Source: Dorea sp. D27 (GTDB taxonomy: Bacteria; Bacillota; Clostridia; Lachnospirales; Lachnospiraceae). Taken from it: a stretch of DNA of 64,000 nucleotides. Numbering within the stretch: the first letter of the stretch is position 1; the number at the start of each line of letters is the position of its first letter. The stretch spans positions 997,954-1,061,953 of the forward strand of contig NZ_KQ236743.1 in assembly GCF_001185345.1 (NCBI RefSeq), read 5' to 3'. A model generated the notes under the pieces. It searched no databases, had not been told where the DNA came from, and saw only the letters and a program-made list of their open reading frames with translations. This document shows, piece by piece, positions 19,137 to 28,651 of this stretch. The position numbers and the translations under genes are program-made.

Positions 19137-20217
19137 GTTTGCCAAACTGCTTCATAAGAAAATCGTCATGGCGGCGCTTGCGGCCTATGCTGCCGTAATG
19201 ATAGTATTACTCGTCAACCAAAGTGCCGCAGGCCTGGAAGTGAAAACAGCAGATGGACAGACATATCACGGAAGAGAGGCTGTGGAATATGAGAAGGCTG
19301 TGGCGGATAGGTACCGTGGGAAGCTGGATGCTGAGAAAGTAAACGACATCCTCCGGTCTGCCGCTGCATCCGGTAATCCGGAGGAGTTATCTTATAGAGG
19401 AGACTGGATGACAAAATCTATTTCCGCTATGTTTGTCTGGGAATCCTGGGATAAGATAAAGCCTGTGGACGACGCTGACATTGAGGAAGCCTATCCCCAG
19501 ACGAAAGAAAAGCCATTCCAGATAGGTTATACGAGGGGGTGGGAGACTGCCATGGTGTGTATAGAGTCCATGCTTCTCATTGCCGGCTTCCTCATAGTCA
19601 TCACGGTTGCGCCAGTGTTCTCGGAAGAGTACTCAAGCGGCATGGATGCCCTCATACTGACAGGAAAAAGAGGAAAGAGCACATGTATCTATGCCAAGAT
19701 CCTGGCATCCATCAGCTTCTCCGTACTGCTCGCTTTATTCACGATTGTTCTGCCAGCCGCAGCAATGGTGGTACAATATGGAACGAAAGGGTGGGATGCA
19801 GCGATTCAGGTGGCCGTACATGGACTGTTCTGGACTGTACCGTATACGGTCGGCTGTATGCAGGCGCTGGCTCTCATTACCGTATTTGCATTTATTGGCT
19901 GTATACTTCTGACATGTATGACACTGCTTCTGTCAGCACTTTCCAGAAATTCATTTACAGCAGTTCTGGCTGCCCTGTTTCTGTATGTCCTTCCGATTGT
20001 GCTGATTGACAAGCTGGATATCCTTCTGCTCAATCAGCTTCTGTCCATTATGCCTTCCGGCGACTTCAATGTTGCCTTAGTGCTCGGAATGAAGGACATG
20101 AGTATCGGAACGCTTGACATCCCGATGTCATATCTGAATATAACCCTGGCCGTCCTTATGGGCATCGGTGCCTGGAATGGTTCCAGGAAGATATTTGGAG
20201 GACACCAGGTAACTTAA
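19114..20217 (+). CDS. ABC-2 type transporter permease
   Basis: A 367-residue integral membrane protein: one N-terminal helix (about residues 17-35), an outside loop of ~110 residues, then five to six helices. This is the ABC-2 permease plan. The start overlaps the ATPase gene by 23 bp, with GGAGAGGAG upstream. Together with the ATPase it forms an exporter; the sigma factor and membrane protein upstream probably control it. The substrate is unknown. Confidence 0.85.
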   Translation: MGQLFRFEFAKLLHKKIVMAALAAYAAVMIVLLVNQSAAGLEVKTADGQTYHGREAVEYEKAVADRYRGKLDAEKVNDILRSAAASGNPEELSYRGDWMTKSISAMFVWESWDKIKPVDDADIEEAYPQTKEKPFQIGYTRGWETAMVCIESMLLIAGFLIVITVAPVFSEEYSSGMDALILTGKRGKSTCIYAKILASISFSVLLALFTIVLPAAAMVVQYGTKGWDAAIQVAVHGLFWTVPYTVGCMQALALITVFAFIGCILLTCMTLLLSALSRNSFTAVLAALFLYVLPIVLIDKLDILLLNQLLSIMPSGDFNVALVLGMKDMSIGTLDIPMSYLNITLAVLMGIGAWNGSRKIFGGHQVT

Positions 20218-20226
20218 AAGTAATGA

Positions 20227-20269
20227 AAAGAAGCGCCGGTCATAAGGATAATTTGACCGGCGCTTCTTT
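20227..20269 (+). terminator. bidirectional terminator between ABC permease and lexA
   Basis: Perfect 16-bp arms (20227-20242 and 20254-20269; core GCGCCGGTCA/TGACCGGCGC) with A-run and T-run flanks. It sits between convergent genes and can serve both. Confidence 0.93.
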
Positions 20270-20281
20270 CCAGTAAGAGTT

Positions 20282-20899
20282 CTAATCAAAAAAACGGAAT
20301 ACCCCAATCACTTTGCCCAATATCTGGACATCCCGCACGATGATGGGGTCCATCGTGTCATTCTGCGGCTGAAGGCGGATGATGCCTTCCTCTTTATAAA
20401 AGGTCTTGACCGTGGCCCCGTCCTCGACGAGCGCTACAACCATCTCTCCGTTGCGGGCCGTCTTACGTTCTTCCACCAACACGTAGTCCCCGTCAAGGAT
20501 ACCGGCATTGATCATGCTTTCTCCTTTTACCTTAAGCATAAACGTCTGCTTGTTAGGCATGTATTCCATCGGGATAGGAAAGTAGTTCTCTATATTCTGT
20601 TCGGCAAGAATAGGTTCTCCCGCTGCTACGCGGCCCAGAATCGGTACGTTTACCATTTCCCGTCTCGTAAAATTAAAAGAATCATCCAGTATCTCGATTG
20701 CTCTCGGTTTGGTCGGATCCCTGCGGATATAACCGTTCTTCTCCAGCGTCTCCAGATGGGAGTGGACTGAAGAGGTGGACTTAAGATTTACGGCTTCGCA
20801 GATGTCACGCACCGCTGGTGGAAAACCCCGTTCCAGTATCTGTGCTTTTATGTATTCTAATATTTCCTGCTGCTTTGGACTGATTTTACCTTGCGCCAT
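20282..20899 (-). CDS. lexA: LexA SOS repressor
   Basis: LexA represses SOS genes and self-cleaves with RecA. The N-terminal winged helix begins KISPKQQEILEYI and includes STSSVHSHLETLEKNGYI. The cleavage site is the Ala-Gly in GRVAAGEP; the catalytic serine is in KGESMI and the lysine in DGATVKTF. I chose the ATG at 20899 because GGAGG lies 6-7 bases upstream; the longer form to 20920 overlaps that site. LexA-type boxes lie in its promoter region. Confidence 0.97.
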   Translation of the reverse strand: MAQGKISPKQQEILEYIKAQILERGFPPAVRDICEAVNLKSTSSVHSHLETLEKNGYIRRDPTKPRAIEILDDSFNFTRREMVNVPILGRVAAGEPILAEQNIENYFPIPMEYMPNKQTFMLKVKGESMINAGILDGDYVLVEERKTARNGEMVVALVEDGATVKTFYKEEGIIRLQPQNDTMDPIIVRDVQILGKVIGVFRFFD

Positions 20900-20970
20900 A
20901 AAAAACCTCCTTGATTTCATCCGTACTTTCTGCTTTTATACTTATTTTATCATAGCAAAAGTAAAAAAGC

Positions 20971-21066
20971 AAACAAATGTTTAGAAAATATGTTCGATTA
21001 ATTTCCGAAATACTATTGACAAACGTGCGTTCGGATTATATAATCTTCATATAGAACGGTTGTTCG
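20971..21066. promoter_or_regulatory. LexA operator cluster between lexA and the yneA-like gene
   Basis: Against the Gram-positive box GAAC-N4-GTTC, there is one perfect match at 21054-21065. Two 11/12 matches lie at 21021-21032 (AAAC-N4-GTTC) and 20984-20995 (GAAA-N4-GTTC), and a weaker one at 20971-20982. The first two flank the yneA-like promoter; the latter two fit lexA self-regulation. Confidence 0.85.
21016..21044 (+). promoter_or_regulatory. SOS promoter of the yneA-like gene
   Basis: Perfect TTGACA (21016-21021) and TATAAT (21039-21044) with 17 bp between. One LexA-type box lies inside the spacer and a perfect one just downstream, so LexA would block polymerase directly. Confidence 0.9.
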
Positions 21067-21097
21067 TTTTGACAGAACCTGACGAGGAGGGGAAGCT

Positions 21098-21457
21098 ATG
21101 GATGCACACAGGTTATATGCGGCAAGCAAGAGAAGAAGACAAGTATGCATGAAGAAATTCACGGCAGCGATATCGGCGTTCGTTTTGATAATGTGCATGA
21201 GCATCCTGCTCGGCTGCAATTTTTCTGATGCTAGCGACAGCCGGGAGGATGCCCCTGTAGAGTACAGATATTACAAGAGCATAGAGATACAGCCAGGTGA
21301 TACGCTCTGGGGAATCGCAGAAGAATTTATGACTGATGAATACAGTTCCGTGAATGAATATATTAATGAAGTCAAGAAAATCAACGGCCTGGGTTCCGAT
21401 GACATCCAGGAGAGCCAGTATCTGACCATAGCGTATTATGATACTGAGTTCAGATAG
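21098..21457 (+). CDS. yneA: YneA-like SOS cell-division suppressor, LysM protein
   Basis: A 119-residue protein with a basic N-terminus, one membrane segment (about residues 22-41, AISAFVLIMCMSILLG) and a LysM domain beginning IEIQPGDTLWGIAEEF. This is the plan of B. subtilis YneA, made during SOS to delay division. As there, the gene is divergent from lexA and under LexA boxes. A cysteine (LLGCNF) gives a possible lipobox, which would be unusual for YneA. GAGGAGGGG precedes the ATG. Confidence 0.85.
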   Translation: MDAHRLYAASKRRRQVCMKKFTAAISAFVLIMCMSILLGCNFSDASDSREDAPVEYRYYKSIEIQPGDTLWGIAEEFMTDEYSSVNEYINEVKKINGLGSDDIQESQYLTIAYYDTEFR

Positions 21458-21502
21458 ATATATAAGCTTTTCGAAGCCTTATATATATTATACTCACCTA
21501 TT

Positions 21503-21548
21503 GGCGGCATGTCCCTAAGAGCAGCGATGCGATTAGGGGCATGCCGCC
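21503..21548 (+). terminator. hairpin downstream of the yneA-like gene
   Basis: GGCGGCATG (21503-21511) pairs with CATGCCGCC (21540-21548), extended inward by CCCTAA/TTAGGG. No T-run follows, so it is a termination or RNA-stability hairpin of uncertain strength. A second, A/T-rich hairpin (TATATAAG/CTTATATA) lies at about 21463-21488. Confidence 0.55.
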
Positions 21549-21609
21549 GTTATGCTGTACGAGATAATGTGCAGTATAATCTTGTGACATATCTATACGA
21601 CAAATACCG

Positions 21610-21640
21610 ATTTTTCCAAAAGATATGGACAGGAATTTAA
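21610..21640 (+). other. possible dif-like site upstream of the recombinase
   Basis: The left part, ATTTTTCCAAA, matches 10 of 11 bases of the left arm of the streptococcal XerS site as I remember it, and the site lies just upstream of the recombinase gene as in streptococci. The right half matches poorly, so this is only a candidate. Confidence 0.3.
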
Positions 21641-21654
21641 AACAATGATATAAT
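21626..21654 (+). promoter_or_regulatory. promoter of the recombinase gene
   Basis: TGGACA (21626-21631) and TATAAT (21649-21654) are spaced by 17 bp, about 60 bp before the recombinase start. Confidence 0.65.
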
Positions 21655-21716
21655 CTGCTTAATCAAGGGATTACAGACCGTTCTATAATAAGCTATATAA
21701 GGGGGATTTTATTATA

Positions 21717-22775
21717 ATGCCAGAGACAAGAACATATCATGAGCAGACACAGATCAACCAGACGCTGCGGCTCAGGGAAGTCCTGAAGACGCTGCCGCCA
21801 TTTGCAAAGGATTATTTTCGTGCGATGGAGCCAAAGTCTTCCGCCAAAACAAGAATTAACTATGCCTACGATATACGTGTGTTTTTTCATTTTCTTATGG
21901 AAGCCAATCCAAGCTATAAAAATTATACAATCGATCAGTTTGAAGTATGTGATCTTGAAAAGCTGGAACCGGTAGATATCGAGGAATACATGGAATATCT
22001 GAAAGTATACAGGCATGAAGATGAACTGATCACAAACAGTGAAAAAGGACTGTCCCGTAAGATGTCGGCCCTCCGAAGCTTCTATAGCTATTATTTTAAA
22101 CATCAGATAATCATGAAAAATCCAACGCTGCTCGTTGATATGCCGAAGCTCCATGACAAGGCAATCATACGTCTGGACGCCGATGAGGTTGCATTGCTCC
22201 TCGATTATGTCGAGACGTGCGGAAGCAGGCTGTCCGGACAGGCATTGACGTATTACCGTAAGACGAAGAACCGGGATCTGGCGATACTGACCTTGCTTCT
22301 TGGTACCGGAATCCGCGTATCGGAATGCGTCGGACTTGACCTGACGGATGTAGATTTCAAGAACAATGGAATCACAGTGACGCGTAAAGGAGGCAGCCAG
22401 ATGGTCGTCTATTTTGGAGAAGAAGTAGAAATGGCTCTTACAAGCTATATCACCGGAGACCGGGCGGCTGCCACTCCCCTCTCCGGCCATGAAAATGCCC
22501 TCTTCCTCTCCACCCAGCGCCGGCGTATGGGAATCCAGGCAATGGAGAATATGGTTAAAAAATACGCCAGACAAGTTACTCCGAACAAAAAGATTACCCC
22601 GCATAAGCTCAGAAGCACGTATGGTACTTCGCTCTATAAAGAGACTGGGGACATCTATCTTGTGGCCGATGTCCTTGGACACAAGGATGTCAACACGACG
22701 AAGAAGCACTATGCCGCCATTGATGAAGACAGGCGCAGGAAAGCGGCATCGGCAGTGAAGCTGCGGGAAAGTTAA
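21717..22775 (+). CDS. xerS: tyrosine recombinase, XerS-like
   Basis: A 352-residue tyrosine recombinase with an N-terminal SAM-like core-binding domain (about 30-150) and a catalytic domain. The catalytic residues are Arg in GTGIRVSE, His and Arg in HKLRSTYG, His in VLGHKD and the nucleophile Tyr in KKHYAAID. Length and the block around KTKNRDLAIL before the first arginine resemble XerS, the single chromosome-dimer recombinase of streptococci, rather than the ~300-residue XerC/D. A phage or transposon integrase is less likely, since no mobile genes surround it. It overlaps the convergent MFS gene by 4 bp. Confidence 0.75.
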   Translation: MPETRTYHEQTQINQTLRLREVLKTLPPFAKDYFRAMEPKSSAKTRINYAYDIRVFFHFLMEANPSYKNYTIDQFEVCDLEKLEPVDIEEYMEYLKVYRHEDELITNSEKGLSRKMSALRSFYSYYFKHQIIMKNPTLLVDMPKLHDKAIIRLDADEVALLLDYVETCGSRLSGQALTYYRKTKNRDLAILTLLLGTGIRVSECVGLDLTDVDFKNNGITVTRKGGSQMVVYFGEEVEMALTSYITGDRAAATPLSGHENALFLSTQRRRMGIQAMENMVKKYARQVTPNKKITPHKLRSTYGTSLYKETGDIYLVADVLGHKDVNTTKKHYAAIDEDRRRKAASAVKLRES

Positions 22776-23965
22776 GCTGAGGCTCCTATTTCTTCAGCTT
22801 TCTTCAGCAGCAAGGTTGGCAGAAAGATTCCGGCACAGAATACACATCCCAGAGCCATGCCCCAGTCAATCCCCATAAAATCGCTGACGATTCCCATGAT
22901 CCATGGTCCGAACATGCCGCCAAGTCCTCCGCATGCAAAATAAATACCTTGAATCCTGGCAGAATCACCATGTGGCAGACTGGATAGTATGGCTGTCCCT
23001 GCCGGGAAGATAATGGAGTAAAAAAGGCCGGTGAGCGCCGCGCACATGACAAACAGCGGTGAACCGAATACACCGAGCAGCATACAGATACATGCCGCTG
23101 CAGACGCAGCCAGCACACATTTTCTCCGCCCTGCCCTGTCTACAAATAAGCTGCCGAGCAGCCTGCCTAATGTGATACCGATATAGAACATGGACAAGAA
23201 CCTGGAGCTGTCCACAACGGAGAACAGCTTCTCTTTTCTGTAGAAATCAACCATCCATGTTGCAACGCCCATCTCAGCGGCCATGTATGAAAAATTCACA
23301 AGATACATGAGCAGGATTCCTCTTTGTGAGAGGATGCTGCGTATGTTCGACTCTTCTTTCTCTTCTGCATGTGATCCGGCCGGTCCGGTTTCGGGCCGTG
23401 ATGAATTTTTAATCATACAGAAGAAAAAGGTGGACGGTATGAGGAGCAATAAACCACATCGGTAGACCAAGCGCCAGGAAATCCCCTCGCCAAGCATATA
23501 TCCTGCAATAACCGGAGAAATGATTGCGCCGAGTCCGGCGATGGAAGTTAATAAGCTGAGATAACCACCTTTCTTATCCGGATAACACTCTGTAATTATA
23601 TTGCATCCGACCAGTTCTAATGCACCAAGTCCCATTCCCATAAAGAAGATAAATAATATGAGCAGAGGCATCGCAGAAGAAAAGGAGTATCCCGTTACCC
23701 CAAGTACCATACAGGCACCGGCAAAAACCAAAGCTGCCTTCTGTCCGCAATAATCTGTTAAGAAGCCTGCCAGGAAGGTGGCGGCAAAATACCCCGCATA
23801 TTGCCCCATAACAATGGTCCCGCCTATAGAATAATTGAAATTCATATCATCCAGCAGATTAGATAAGGTGGATCCTTTCAGACTATCAAACAGCCCGAAA
23901 AGCAGATAGCTCAGCAAGCTTGCCGCGGTAATCATAAGACATGGATTTTTATTGAGTTTAAGCAT
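22772..23965 (-). CDS. MFS transporter
   Basis: A 397-residue, twelve-helix major facilitator protein. The motif A region between helices 2 and 3 appears as GFLTDYCGQKAAL, and the second-half equivalent as GSLFVDRAGRRKC. The central cytoplasmic loop is ~40 residues. The substrate is not evident. It is divergent from the AraC-type regulator at 24100, with only ~130 bp between, so that regulator probably controls it. It does not look like the bile-acid transporter BaiG. Confidence 0.88.
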   Translation of the reverse strand: MLKLNKNPCLMITAASLLSYLLFGLFDSLKGSTLSNLLDDMNFNYSIGGTIVMGQYAGYFAATFLAGFLTDYCGQKAALVFAGACMVLGVTGYSFSSAMPLLILFIFFMGMGLGALELVGCNIITECYPDKKGGYLSLLTSIAGLGAIISPVIAGYMLGEGISWRLVYRCGLLLLIPSTFFFCMIKNSSRPETGPAGSHAEEKEESNIRSILSQRGILLMYLVNFSYMAAEMGVATWMVDFYRKEKLFSVVDSSRFLSMFYIGITLGRLLGSLFVDRAGRRKCVLAASAAACICMLLGVFGSPLFVMCAALTGLFYSIIFPAGTAILSSLPHGDSARIQGIYFACGGLGGMFGPWIMGIVSDFMGIDWGMALGCVFCAGIFLPTLLLKKAEEIGASA

Positions 23966-24099
23966 AAGGTACCTCCCGGAGATAAGATGATTATCGTAAT
24001 TTCCTTTTTTATGGTATAATTATAACAGCTAAAAATATAAATCGATAATAGAATTCAGCCAGTTAATATGACAATACGGTCAGGATATGGAGGAATGTA

Positions 24100-24984
24100 A
24101 TGCTGACATTTGGTGACACCACTATCGACAGCCAGAGGCATGAATATTTGGAGGATGGAACAGTGGAATTTCCTGTTGCATGTTATTTTGATGATTTAAA
24201 GCAAAAATCCATTCCATGGCATTGGCATGAGGAATTAGAAGTTGGAATTGTCCGGGAAGGGACCATAACGATCAGGACTCCAAACGGCCAGTGGCAGCTT
24301 TCAAAAGGAGAATGCTTTTTTATCAACAGCAGCATACTGCATACGATACAGGCTCAGAATCCGGAGGGATGTTCCACAGATTCCTTAGTCTTCCACGCGA
24401 ATCTAGTTGGAGGCAATATGGACAGCGTCTTCTGGCGTAAATTTGTTCGTCCGGTTACGTCGAACGCGGGAATTGCCATGCTGCCATTTCATAAGACAGA
24501 ACACAAAAAAGCGAATGAGCTTATCCAGTCTGCATGGCTGGAATGTCTTCACAGTGACTATGGTTTTGAGGTCAACGTCCGCTATCTATTATCACAATTA
24601 TTTGTAGCGATTACCCAAAACCATCCCGAAATATCAGCCGCCAATCAGAAAAAACTGTTCCAGCACAGTGAACGGATTAAAATAATGCTTACATATATAA
24701 AGGATAATTATTCGGAAAATGTAACCGTCCGCAAAATTGCAGACAGCGCCTCTATCAGCGAAAGCGAGTGCCTGCGCTGCTTTCGCAATGTACTGGGCAT
24801 CTCGCCGATCTCATATCTGAAAAGATACCGGCTGCAGCATGCAGCGGAATTATTAGATGGAACGCAATGGAAGGTCTCTTACATAGGACAGTTGTGTGGT
24901 TTTAGCGAGATGAGCTATTTTTCTAAATCTTTCAGGGAGATATATCAATGTACGCCTTCGCAATACCGGTTACGGGATAAATAG
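24100..24984 (+). CDS. AraC-family transcriptional regulator with cupin domain
   Basis: The first ~150 residues form a cupin-like sensor (WHWHEELEVGIV, GECFFINSSILHTI). The last 100 residues hold two helix-turn-helix motifs of the AraC type (VRKIADSASISESECLRCF, then QLCGFSEMSYFSKSFR). Such proteins respond to sugars or other small ligands. The gene is divergent from the MFS transporter and ends in a strong terminator. The 294-residue length is typical. Confidence 0.92.
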   Translation: MLTFGDTTIDSQRHEYLEDGTVEFPVACYFDDLKQKSIPWHWHEELEVGIVREGTITIRTPNGQWQLSKGECFFINSSILHTIQAQNPEGCSTDSLVFHANLVGGNMDSVFWRKFVRPVTSNAGIAMLPFHKTEHKKANELIQSAWLECLHSDYGFEVNVRYLLSQLFVAITQNHPEISAANQKKLFQHSERIKIMLTYIKDNYSENVTVRKIADSASISESECLRCFRNVLGISPISYLKRYRLQHAAELLDGTQWKVSYIGQLCGFSEMSYFSKSFREIYQCTPSQYRLRDK

Positions 24985-24986
24985 CT

Positions 24987-25047
24987 GAAGACAGCCCTTG
25001 GGAAGTGGACTGGGCCTTCTGTCCATGGCTCCCTAAGGGCTGTCTTC
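24987..25047 (+). terminator. long hairpin terminator after the AraC-type gene
   Basis: GAAGACAGCCCTT (24987-24999) pairs with AAGGGCTGTCTTC (25035-25047), with an inner GGAC/GTCC pair. It lies between convergent genes and probably serves both strands, though T-runs are short. Confidence 0.75.
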
Positions 25048-25066
25048 CGTTCACACCTTCATATAT

Positions 25067-28000
25067 TCATGACTCTGTTTCAAAGATAAAGTCATATAAC
25101 GTCTGATACATCCGGCCCGGATCAATCGGCTTGGCAAGGTGTGCATCCATACCCGCCGCCTTGCTCTTTTCGATATCATCATCAAAGGCATTCGCAGTCA
25201 TGGCAATGATAGGAATCTCCGTTGCATCAGAATTGCTGAGGTGCCGTATATTCGATGCCGCCGTAAGTCCGTCCATTATCGGCATACGGATATCCATAAG
25301 TATGGCATCATAGTAGCCTGCCGGGGATTTGCTGAACATCTCCAGCGCACGCAGCCCGTTTTCTGATGTATCTACCTGAAAGCCCTTGCTCTCCAGCAGC
25401 ATCACAGCTACTTCCGTATTGATCGCATTGTCTTCAGCCAGCAGCACCCGTTTGCCCGTAAAGTCATAATCCTCAGGTTCCGGCTTCTTCTCCTGCTCCT
25501 CTTTCTCTCCCAGAGCCTTCGTAAACGCGGATATCAGAGCGGATTTGAACATAGGCTTGCTCATGAGCAGATTTACACCTGCCAGCTTTGCTTCGTGTTC
25601 GATGGCAACCCAGTCGTAAGCGGTCATGATAATGATGGTGACCTCCGGCCCTACAATCGACCGTATACGCCGGGCCGTTTCCAGCCCGTCCATCTCCGGC
25701 ATCTTCCAATCTATGAGAATCATGTCGTAATAGCGGCCTTCACCCCACAGTTTCTTCACTTTATCTACCGCTTTTCTCCCACTGTCAATCCATTCTGCCG
25801 TAATTCCCATCTCACGCAAGGTTACGACTGCACTTTCACATACGGCGACATCATCGTCGACAACGAGAGTCTTCAGATGAGAAAAATTATAATTTTGCTT
25901 TTTCTGGTGATGGCGGAGCTTCTCTTCTTCGCTGATTCCTAATTTGACATCTACCGTAAACTCTGTACCGATTCCTTTGATCGAACGCACCGCAATGTTT
26001 CCATCCATCAGGTCTACGATGTTCTTAGAGATGGCAAGACCCAGTCCCGTGCCTCCGTACAATGCGGTGGTCCCGGTAGACTCCTGTGAAAAAGGCTCAA
26101 AAATATGGGGCACGAAATTCTCATCCATACCGACTCCCGTATCATTTACGATAAAGCGCAGAGTCGCATCGGACTTCGTCTTTCTCCTCTCTGCAGCCGA
26201 GAATGTCACTTTTCCTCCTTCACCGGTAAACTTGATGGCATTAGACAGGATATTGATCAGCACCTGCTGAAGCTTCATCGCATCCCCCACATAATAATCA
26301 TCAAGAACGGGGTCAATGATACATTCATAGTCCACCTGCTTGGCAGCGGCCTGTGAATAACAGATTGAATTGATGCCGTTCAGAAATTCTTCCGTTGGAA
26401 TCCTTTCGTTCTTTAGCAGCATCTTTCCGCTCTCAATGCGGCTCATATCCAGAATATCGTTGATCAGGGACAGAAGGAATCGTGATGATATGCCTATCTT
26501 AGAAATACAATCTTCTACCTGCTCATCGTCACCGATAGACTGGGCGGCTATGGTGCTCATGCCGATAATCGCGTTCATCGGCGTGCGTATCTCGTGGCTC
26601 ATGCGGGAAAGGAAATCAGACTTCGCAGCATTGGCCTGCTCGGCCGCCACCAGTGCTCCGGCCAGCTCTTCCTTCTGCTTCTGCTCCTGCCTTACGACAT
26701 CCGTCACATCTGCCCTCGTCATGCATACACGTCCCAGATCCTCGTTGATATAGAACACCTGGAACCGCTTGATACGTATACCATGGCTCTCAGTCAGTTC
26801 CAGTATAAAAGTGTATGAATTCTCTTTTGCCAGCCGCTCCTTCATGTATGCGTAGTCCAGCTTCTCCAGAAACTCTTTTTGGGCGCCTTCCTCCATGCAG
26901 CGGCTGGCCACCTCACGTATCTGCTGCTGGAAATCTCCCTGCAGCGGTATAGACTGCTCCCACTCGTCCGAAAACCCGACAAGCCGGTATCCGGAAGTCG
27001 TAATATCGATTTCTGTGATAATATCATAATCCAGCTTCGTAATCTTTTTCAGCAGCAGCTCCTGCAGCCTCTGCTCTGTTATATCCTGCGTATAGAAGAA
27101 CATTATGACATCGCCGGTTTCTGGATTCAGGCAGGAACGAAAGCTGGATCCGCTCCAGAAAGCCGTTCCATCCTTGCGCCTGCGAAGGAAGCTGAAATTA
27201 TAATCCACTTTTCCCGCCGCATAATCTGCCAGTACCCTCGAGCGTTCAAGCGTTTCACGAAGCAGCTGACCATACTGTGTTTCTACCGCGGAATCCGCGA
27301 GCTTCTCAACCATCTTGTCATAAGTGTCGCCGACACGTGACACGGCTACATTCGCTGTCGATATGTAATTCTCCATTCTGTTTTGCGTGACGTTGATACG
27401 CCCCTGGAATGTACCGTCTTTCGATGACAGTTCGGCAAAATATGTCATCTCCTGCTCGTACAGTTCATTTACCCTCTCCTGCAGGCGTTTTTCTTCCGTG
27501 ATATCTACGAGCACGCAGTAAAAATGCCGCTCTCCGTTCTGCTCCTCCACGAGCTGTGCCTTGACAGATGCCCATTTGATGCTTCCGTCCCTGCAGACGA
27601 GACGGTTCTGATGCTGGATCGTATTGCTGTGCTTAAGCTGACTGTTCAGCCTCTCCGGCATGGCAGAGAGGTCTTCAGGATAGATGACCGCCGACATCTT
27701 GTTCCCCATGGCGGCAAACTCTTCCCTGCTGTATCCAAGGAATTCAAACAGTCCGTCGTTGGCGCCGATTACAGAAAAATCGTCGTCAAATCTGCACTGG
27801 AATACTCCGCCGGGTATATTATTGTAGAGATGCAGCACTTCTTCCTGTGCCTTTTTCTGGCTCGTGATATCGACGCAGACAGAGGAGATAGCCTCTCTTC
27901 CATCTTCTGAAACCGTCTTCCGTCCTACATCATGCACCCATATATAAGAACCATCTTTCTTTTTCATCCGGTAGTCGACCGTATACCTGTCTCCCTGCTC

Positions 28001-28651
28001 CAATTGGACAGCGACTTCCGCATCTACCATCTCCCGGTCATCCGGGTGCATGCAATTAGAAATCATACCTCCAATATCGGAGCAAAACTCTTTTTCATCC
28101 TCGTATCCGAGATAATCCAGCATATTATCGTTAATAAAGTAGAAAGGAAACCCTTCTTCTATGTATCCGCCCATCATACCGCCGGGGACAGAGTCGTTCA
28201 GAAGCTTCTGACGCTGTCTTGAGATATGTTCCATCACCAGTGCCTGGGGATAGTGTTCGTCGCCGGTCTGGTTCCTGCTCGGCTCTGCGACATGGATGCT
28301 GAACAACTTCCATATGCCCTCTTCCAGAACGAGGATATAGAAGCCGCGCAGATACCACGTATATAGTGAATTCTTGAGGGTTATCTCGGCAGAGAGGCTT
28401 TGGACCCCTTCCTTGGGCATCTGCTCATAGATGACCGATATATTACACGCAAAGGGTTCCGGAACCTCTGCGATGTCCTGTCTGATGTAGTCCGACATTG
28501 CTTCTTTTCCAAAGGCCGTCTCGCCTTCCCCGCTCCCCACGAAGCTCACGCCATCCGACAGGAAAGAGACGGTCGCGTCCAAATCGCGCAGGACAAACCA
28601 GCAGTGGCAGAATTGTTTTACTGTTTCTAAAGCAGTTAATTGTATTTTCAT
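25067..28651 (-). CDS. hybrid sensor histidine kinase with SnoaL-like and PAS domains and two receivers
   Basis: A 1194-residue soluble signalling protein. The order is a SnoaL/NTF2-like N-terminal domain (about 1-125), three or more PAS domains (for example [23 protein letters not shown] and [11 protein letters not shown]), then HisKA with the phosphorylated His in [12 protein letters not shown] HATPase domain ([19 protein letters not shown]) and two receivers (Asp in [12 protein letters not shown] and [13 protein letters not shown]) complete it. No membrane helix or signal peptide is visible, so it senses an internal signal. The gene overlaps the upstream GGDEF/EAL gene by 4 bp, so the pair is co-translated. 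Confidence 0.92.
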   Translation of the reverse strand: MKIQLTALETVKQFCHCWFVLRDLDATVSFLSDGVSFVGSGEGETAFGKEAMSDYIRQDIAEVPEPFACNISVIYEQMPKEGVQSLSAEITLKNSLYTWYLRGFYILVLEEGIWKLFSIHVAEPSRNQTGDEHYPQALVMEHISRQRQKLLNDSVPGGMMGGYIEEGFPFYFINDNMLDYLGYEDEKEFCSDIGGMISNCMHPDDREMVDAEVAVQLEQGDRYTVDYRMKKKDGSYIWVHDVGRKTVSEDGREAISSVCVDITSQKKAQEEVLHLYNNIPGGVFQCRFDDDFSVIGANDGLFEFLGYSREEFAAMGNKMSAVIYPEDLSAMPERLNSQLKHSNTIQHQNRLVCRDGSIKWASVKAQLVEEQNGERHFYCVLVDITEEKRLQERVNELYEQEMTYFAELSSKDGTFQGRINVTQNRMENYISTANVAVSRVGDTYDKMVEKLADSAVETQYGQLLRETLERSRVLADYAAGKVDYNFSFLRRRKDGTAFWSGSSFRSCLNPETGDVIMFFYTQDITEQRLQELLLKKITKLDYDIITEIDITTSGYRLVGFSDEWEQSIPLQGDFQQQIREVASRCMEEGAQKEFLEKLDYAYMKERLAKENSYTFILELTESHGIRIKRFQVFYINEDLGRVCMTRADVTDVVRQEQKQKEELAGALVAAEQANAAKSDFLSRMSHEIRTPMNAIIGMSTIAAQSIGDDEQVEDCISKIGISSRFLLSLINDILDMSRIESGKMLLKNERIPTEEFLNGINSICYSQAAAKQVDYECIIDPVLDDYYVGDAMKLQQVLINILSNAIKFTGEGGKVTFSAAERRKTKSDATLRFIVNDTGVGMDENFVPHIFEPFSQESTGTTALYGGTGLGLAISKNIVDLMDGNIAVRSIKGIGTEFTVDVKLGISEEEKLRHHQKKQNYNFSHLKTLVVDDDVAVCESAVVTLREMGITAEWIDSGRKAVDKVKKLWGEGRYYDMILIDWKMPEMDGLETARRIRSIVGPEVTIIIMTAYDWVAIEHEAKLAGVNLLMSKPMFKSALISAFTKALGEKEEQEKKPEPEDYDFTGKRVLLAEDNAINTEVAVMLLESKGFQVDTSENGLRALEMFSKSPAGYYDAILMDIRMPIMDGLTAASNIRHLSNSDATEIPIIAMTANAFDDDIEKSKAAGMDAHLAKPIDPGRMYQTLYDFIFETES

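Noticed and set aside
21717..22775. Recombinase as integrase of a mobile element
   Set aside because: No att-type repeats, tRNA target or phage/conjugation genes lie nearby.
22772..23965. MFS gene as bile-acid transporter BaiG
   Set aside because: It is shorter than BaiG as remembered and lacks close resemblance; it pairs with an AraC gene, not bai genes.
24100..24984. AraC gene as the bai-operon regulator BarA
   Set aside because: It is adjacent to an unrelated transporter and 8 kb from the bai set; no bai operon neighbours it.
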